From assembly GCF_963422355.1 (NCBI RefSeq), contig NC_085098.1:5157265-5221264 (forward strand): 64,000 nucleotides of DNA, given 5' to 3'. The position numbers and the translations under genes are program-made. Shown here in pieces: positions 58,313 to 64,000 of this stretch (within the stretch, counting starts at the first letter, position 1; each line of letters starts with the position of its first letter). The stretch comes from Corticium candelabrum. Taxonomy: Eukaryota > Porifera > Homoscleromorpha > Homosclerophorida > Plakinidae. Under the pieces are notes generated by a model. That model was not told the DNA's origin. It saw only the letters and a list, made by a program, of their open reading frames with translations, and did not search any database.

Positions 58313-61300
58313 TCACTCAGGAACCGGAACCGGTTCAAGACGACGTGGAACTTTGATGACAGGACGTGGAACTTTGATGGCAGGACCTGGAACTTTGATG
58401 ACCGGTGGTAGGTTGCAACGAACCGACGCGTCTCTGTTATGAGAACAACTTGTTTGCCCGAACCCACTGTGCTTGCAGTCTGTGATCGCGTTTTCACTGC
58501 CATAGCAGTTCACGTTGTCAAGCCACACTGGACCACGGCCTCGACCATAGCGTGCACTTTGATATGCTGTACCTCCGTAGTGGTACCCCAACTGCTTGCA
58601 CACAACTTGCGCATCCTTTGCATCCCAATTCCTATCACACACTGTGCCCCATACGCCTCCGTTGAATACCTCCACTCTGCCTTCATATCGATTGAGACCA
58701 ACAAGACGGATTGCTAACAAATGAGAGACAATGAATAATTATTGAAATTGTTATCGTGTTTGAGATATTTAGTACGTTTTTGACAGCTGATGTACAGATT
58801 GTCGGTGCTTTTTGCGCAAGTAGATGCTCCCCACTGAACACCCTGGTTGCAGTCAATTTGCTTGTTTGTGCTGCTGAGGCAACGAGCACTGGTTTGAGGC
58901 CCACTTGCAGTTTTTCTTGCGAAGACTGTGTGTAAAACAGAATATGCAGGGCCAAACCCAGCTTGTTGGCAGGCATCCGTGCGCTGTCTGTTACCCCAGG
59001 CCGATCCGCCACAAACAGGACCCCATTGTTTAGTTGAGCTGTCATACACTTGTAGGTAGCCATTGGGGCTAGTTGTTGATAGGCCATTTCTAGTAAACCG
59101 AACACCTTAGATGAAAACAATAATTGAGTGAGTGACCAAACCCATTACGAGCGACATTAATTGTTATCGTGTATGCATGCCAACCTGGATTGCACTTGAC
59201 TCCAGCATATTGGTAACTGGGGCAATATCCACCTTGGTAGGTTGTTCCCAAGTTGTACCGAGGACAATCTTGAATGTATTTTTCATTGCCTGTACATCCT
59301 ACTTTGCTGATAACGTAGGGCTTTTTGCTGTAGCCCCATCTGCTTCCTGGAGTTGCTTGACCAGTGGAATATCCTAGTTGGGCACACACAATGTTGGCTT
59401 CAACGTTATCCCAACCATCTGAACAGACTGCGTGGTAGTGACCATCAACCAAGATTTCTACCCGACCTTCATATTGATTTGGACCGTTTACAAGACGAAT
59501 ACCTAAAATTCGTGGAATTAGTTGTTATATTTTCTTTGCATATCAATGTGACTCACCAGGCTGGGGAATTCAAGTGAAGGTAGAAGACAAAGGTACATAT
59601 GGAAAGAAAGGTAAGTATGGTGCGTTATTAGGGCAAAGGCATGTGCACTTACTATTATTCCTCGATGAATACACTGAGCTCGTTGGCTTGGTGTGAGCAA
59701 ATCGCTTTCAAACCAACACTGAGTATCGAAATCCCATTGAACAACCTGTTGGCGCGTTGGACGTCTACTGGCAATCATTGCTCTGATTGTGGATACGGAC
59801 AGATCGGGCTCAGGGGTGTATGGACGTTCAGTTGTAAATAATTCTTCGATTTTAGTGTCATGTGGAATCAATCTTTTGATTGAGGAAACGGCCAGCCTGG
59901 TCGACTGTCTTTTCTTACGTCCAAACGGTGTCCCACTAGATTGAGCATACGTGTAACCCAAGTTTCCAACTTTGAGAACATTCTTTGGTCGTCTCCATGC
60001 TGACTCCTTTAACAGGTCTGTTCCCCCAGGATACGCAGCAGTTAAGAAATTCATCACACTATTAAGTGTGTAGACAACACCAGGAGTGCCGTCAGCTGGA
60101 TAGTTACTTTCATCATCCCCGTACAATTCTTGCCAGTCGTACCACAGTTTGTCGATAAAACAGTGATGCTATACAAGAGCACGAGACATGCATGTGTCAC
60201 TATGAATTATTCGGATAGAACAAGAACTTCTGACTCACCAGATAGAAGAGAGGATCACGTGGTGACTCACCCGAATTCATGTCGGATGATCCGAATCGTC
60301 CATGCAAAGTGTTGTGCCGGGCTCCACTCCCTTCGGTCTGCGGACGGAAGTTGTCATAGATTGGATTGCTTGTGCGGTCATTGTTCAGTTGTGCTTGTGA
60401 TGCCTGTTGCGTTCCGGGCACGGGATTGAAGACATTCCGTACGATACATTCGGATGGATCGGGATGCCACAACGCTTGACTAAAGTGTCCGCTATTGACA
60501 CAATCGTTGGGGCCCGCTCCGTTGTTGAGAGAACCGCTGCCCAAGTGAGCCCAAATGGCCGACGTGGCGACATGTTCTCCTGACCAATCCCAGTATGGGA
60601 GACGAAGTGAGACGTCGTTTTGAGCGATTTGTAAAGCGTGCTCCAACATACTGAGGAAAGAACGATGCCAAGGGAAGAAGCCCGCACCACTGGATACAGA
60701 AACGGCTCGTCAGTATGTGTTTATTTATTTACAAAATTGTGGAATACGTACCCATGGGCCGAGCTTGATACAGAAAAGACTTGATTATGAAGTGCTGCGA
60801 GATCGTTGATGACACCATTTTGCTTAATGGTTTTGAATCCGGCCACAATAGAGTTCCAGTCTTCCGGACGATAAGTTGCTAAGTCAATCACATTACACCT
60901 CAATTCTGCAATAGACAGAGTGGAACAAAGTCACGTGGTGTAGCTTGACAAGCAAGGCAGCGAAAATGGTTAGGCAACGTACTTGCGCCAAATTCAGCAG
61001 CGATGTCGTCCATGTCGTCGAAATCATCTACTACTAACCTGTGATTGGCGTCAGGCTGTGAAGCGATGGCATTCAACTCGTTGTCACTGCTCGTGGAGCC
61101 AAAATTAGCCACGCCCGCCGCAAAAACCCTAGCACCGTCTGTGTTTTGTAGAACGTCTGCCTTGGGACCTGGAGCTCCACCTTGATTAGATTTTCCGTCA
61201 GTAAGCACGAAAACAACTCTGGTCGCATCCGATCTCGCTCCTCTGGACGCGTCATTGTATAGAGAATGTGCTTCGTCTAGAGCACCTGCAGTATTCGTAG

Positions 61301-61769
61301 CCCACCCGTGCACGTAGACAATACCATTGACTGCATTCTTCAGATCAACGCGAGGAGTCGCCGATCCCGAGTAATCATTGAAGTCGAATTCGACCGTAAT
61401 CTGGGACGACGCAGCAAAACTGATAATTGCGACTCGGATCGATTTGGTGCACGTGACAGTTAGGACGTGGTCGATCATCAGACTGACAAAGGTCTTTTGC
61501 TTAACGAAGTTAGCACTGCCGATGCTACCGGAATTGTCCATAACAAAGAGAAGATCAATCTTGTTGGGATCCGGAGTTGAACGAGATCCTCCTCGAAAGA
61601 CAGGTTTGGCATTTAAATCTTTGACCCCGTCAGTAAAGATCGAGAAAAAGTTCTGATTTAACTTTGCAGCATTGACGCTAACGGAATCTGCATTGACCAA
61701 AACGTGCACATGTACAGCAATAAAAGAACAAGCTGCCAACAGAAGCGAGAGTCTTCTAGTCACATCCAT
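58313..61769 (-). CDS. VTS-D: secreted vWA-tyrosinase-SRCR3 protein
   Basis: Eight exons on the minus strand: 61769-60983, 60905-60752, 60689-60239, 60168-59653, 59560-59557, 59502-59185, 59105-58776, 58713-58313; 2961 nt, 986 residues, in frame throughout. Signal peptide MDVTRRLSLLLAACSFIAV; vWA with DNSGS, TNTAG and LTDGKSN; CuA in GAGFFPWHR and LPYWDW; CuB in RHNTLHGRFG and LHHCFIDKLWYDW; RKKRQ site; ELFTTERPYTPEPDL linker; three SRCR domains with six cysteines each. The C-terminal tail contains three VIKVP-type units (PPVIKVPG, AIKVPRP, VIKVPRR) where C has fewer and B has PPIR units. All expected vWA and copper ligands are present, so it is probably functional. Expressed form and substrate are unknown. 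Confidence 0.92.
59557..59560 (-). other. 4-nt microexon of VTS-D
   Basis: CCTG between CCCCAG and GTGAGTCAC on the minus strand. Confidence 0.85.
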
Positions 61770-62384
61770 GCTGGCTTGATCCTAACTGTGATGAAGTACC
61801 GAATTGCATCTGCACTTGTAGCCGACGAACAAATAACCGCAAGCGTAATTTGTACGTAGGCAATGTGCTAGGTAAGTGTTCGCGGTGAAATTCGTAACAA
61901 TCAGTGCTGTGTTGTAGGAAGGCACTCCCACAATGATGCGTCTGTGCGTGGTGTTTGAGACGGATACGTAGACCACAGACAATGGAATGAGTTCATGCAG
62001 TTTCCTGTTGAACGAATTGTGTGTGTGTGTGTGTTTACCTCACTTCACCGGAAGTGATAGTTTGAGGCACAGTGATATGTATATAGTACATTGTGTTCTG
62101 TTGGTGTCAAAGCCACTCAAAAATTGTTTAATACCTGGTAGTGGCTATATACCCATGAGTTTCTTTCCACTCTTTGCCAACGTTCACCATCTGCCAACAG
62201 AAGTTAAGTCATGGGCGTTGGAAGGGGGGAAACTGGGGGCACGTGCCCCCTCAACTTTTCGAATGTAACAAGGATGACAGACGTAGAAACTGACACCGAC
62301 ATGACACACTGAACTACACTGAACTAACACTATAGTGTTACATTTGGTTTCCTGTTTTATACAGTGCAGCATTCATAGATATGA
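61770..62384 (-). promoter_or_regulatory. VTS-D upstream region (duplicate of 48475-49060)
   Basis: Shares CGGTACTTCATCACAGTTAG near the start codon and ACACTGAACTAACACTATAG distally. It carries a shorter GT tract (62018-62035) and about 60 bp absent from C (near 62040-62100). Confidence 0.6.
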
Positions 62385-64000
62385 TAATCACTAATACATT
62401 AGCCTTGTTGTGCAGAGCCACGCCCTCTTAAGTAAATGTGTACCCCTCAACCAAATCTACGTTTTTCAACTCAGCGGATTGTGTAATTGTTGTCATACGG
62501 GACTGCAACGACAGTAGTAGATGTTTAATTAAGTTATCTGTATTCAAGGCCTTGACATTGGCAAAGAGCGTTTCAACTTCGCCTAGATAGTTTTGCTGCC
62601 GCGTATCTTGCAGAAATTTAGCTTAATTCTAACAGATTTGGACTTTCTTAACTTTTGTACACGTACTGCAAGATCTAGTGTTTGTTGTTGGAAAGTTATT
62701 CGTTTGTTGATAGAATTATATTCATGCGGACACAGTATGATTGCGCGCAGCGCAGTATTCCGAGGTCGACAGGTGTCCGTATCCGGGTTTTCTGCGTCAC
62801 TTCGTCCCAGGATAATCTGGATGTTTCGTATTTGAGTAGCACTGCTGTGTCTGATACCAGTTGCGATAGCAGACCTACGTCTAGTAGCTTTGGTTCGTAC
62901 AGACTTTTGTGTTTTATGTTAGCTGCTCTCTGTGTGTCCGCCAGGCTGTTCTAAATTTTTTGCTGTTTTCTAATGTCTATAGCTAGGTGTTGAGTATCTA
63001 ATATCTGGATATTGTCTTGTCTGTGACATCCGTCTGCCCGTCTATCTGTCTGTGTAATGACTTTGTTGTTTGCAAGGACTGATTTGTATTTTGATAAATC
63101 CTAGCATATGTACAAGTAGGATCTGTATGAGAATAAATTTCCTGTCTGTCTGTCTGTCTTTTTCTCCGTGGTCATCATGTTTTTTTTCTTCTTCACGTTT
63201 GGCTGTTGTCATCTTCACGCTTGTATGATCATCAATTGCTTTTTGCAGCTAGTATAGTAAACTCGGTCTATGTAGATGTAGTTAGTGAAAGTCGTATTTG
63301 ATCTCTACATATTATGAAGTTGTTCTTAGGTATTTCGACATGGTGACAGATTACCAACAGGAACATATCCCACAGATCCTCAAAAAGACTTTCCTTGGTC
63401 AAATGGTTTTGGCCAATTGACACAGGTTCTACTATATACGTTGTGAATGGCAGCTATTCTTGATACCGAATTTTAGTACTGAAAATCAATCAAGTAATCA
63501 ATGACTTATTTGTAGCAGGGAATGGTGCAACAGTATGAGCTAGGAACACATTTGAGGAAACGATATACAACAGAAAATAGTGAAACATATTTGTTTCATA
63601 GATCGTATTCAAAAAACGAGGTCACAACATTTTCTTTGTCTGATGTCAATCGTTTATTCATGACGTGCTCTGCAGGTTTATGTACAGAGTACTGATGTCG
63701 ATCGAACACTCATGAGTGCTGAGTGTCAGATGGCGGCATTCTATCATCCTAATGGATCACAGGAATACTTATAGACAGGCTTCAGTTGGCTTAATTAATA
63801 TTTTGTATTGCAACAGGTGTTTCTGAAGTACCTAAAATGGCAGCCAGTTCCCATCCATACTGTACCAAAGGATGAAGATAATGTATGTGTATTTTAACAG
63901 TTTTGATTTAGTAATACTTTCTAGATATTCTGTGTGTTTCAAGGTACTGCATGCCTTTACTGCTGACTGCCCAATCTACAAACAGTTTGAAAACAACTTG
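62385..64000. repeat. upstream segment of VTS-D, duplicate of 52936-55615
   Basis: Continues to the window edge. Lacks most of the LINE body: GTCTATCTGTCTGTGTAATG at 63039 jumps to sequence matching 54620 onward. The empty Helitron site is its first base. Confidence 0.85.
63330..64000 (+). CDS. unrecognised multi-exon gene fragment, copy 2 (partial)
   Basis: Blocks: YFDMVTDYQQEHIPQILKKT (about 63332-63392), [20 protein letters not shown] (63712-63771), VFLKYLKWQPVPIHTVPKDE (63819-63880, ending at a GTATGTGT donor), then from a TTTCAAG acceptor at 63943 VLHAFTADCPIYKQFENNL to the window end. Unlike copy 1, the FLKYLKW exon is open. Stops between some blocks imply introns or partial decay. No family recognised; the next exon would lie beyond the window. 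Confidence 0.4.

Overview
This window is eukaryotic, animal-like DNA. It shows GT-AG introns of roughly 60-330 bp, multi-domain secreted and receptor proteins, long dinucleotide microsatellites, and LINE, Ty3, Helitron and Ginger-like remnants. Expanded SRCR proteins and a kelch/TKL-type receptor kinase would suit a sponge or another early-branching marine invertebrate. That is an inference from content, not a phylogenetic placement.

The centrepiece is a small gene family, called here VTS: signal peptide, vWA domain with MIDAS, di-copper tyrosinase domain, basic RKKR processing-like site and linker, then three SRCR domains and a variable tail. There are four copies: A (24846-21434, minus), B (36006-39614, plus), C (48474-45043, minus) and D (61769-58313, minus). 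All four share the same 8-exon structure, including a 4-nt microexon (CCTG) that joins the phase-0 tyrosinase exon to the phase-1 SRCR exons. B, C and D are open across every inferred splice junction (1039, 978 and 986 residues). A has a 4-nt insertion in exon 3 and is probably a pseudogene.

Layout. 1-9 kb: microsatellites (including about 1.73 kb of CA), two LINE 3' ends, foldback repeats and a decayed Ty3 element. 9-11.3 kb: no recognised gene, inverted repeats. 11.36-14.86 kb: a two-exon kelch/Cys-rich/TM/kinase receptor (minus). 15-20 kb: a MITE, a RecQ helicase fragment and a kelch-receptor pseudogene. 20-25 kb: a flanking repeat block and VTS-A. 25-32.5 kb: MITE, gag fragment, GT arrays, a damaged integrase-like gene and a frameshifted BEN-like exon. 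32.5-41 kb: flanking block, SRCR and kelch relics, VTS-B and an SRCR pseudogene. 42-44 kb: a decayed Ginger-like integrase-zinc/Ulp1 gene. 45-64 kb: VTS-C and VTS-D with duplicated upstream regions. The C copy of the upstream region is split by a 3.9-kb Helitron insertion whose empty site survives next to D.

VTS proteins are predicted to be secreted. A cation-dependent adhesion domain, a phenol oxidase and SRCR recognition modules in one chain would suit matrix cross-linking, adhesion or a humoral defence role, but no function can be read directly. Intact-looking host genes are the kelch receptor kinase and VTS-B, C and D. Most other coding signals are transposon remnants or gene relics produced by local duplication and inversion.
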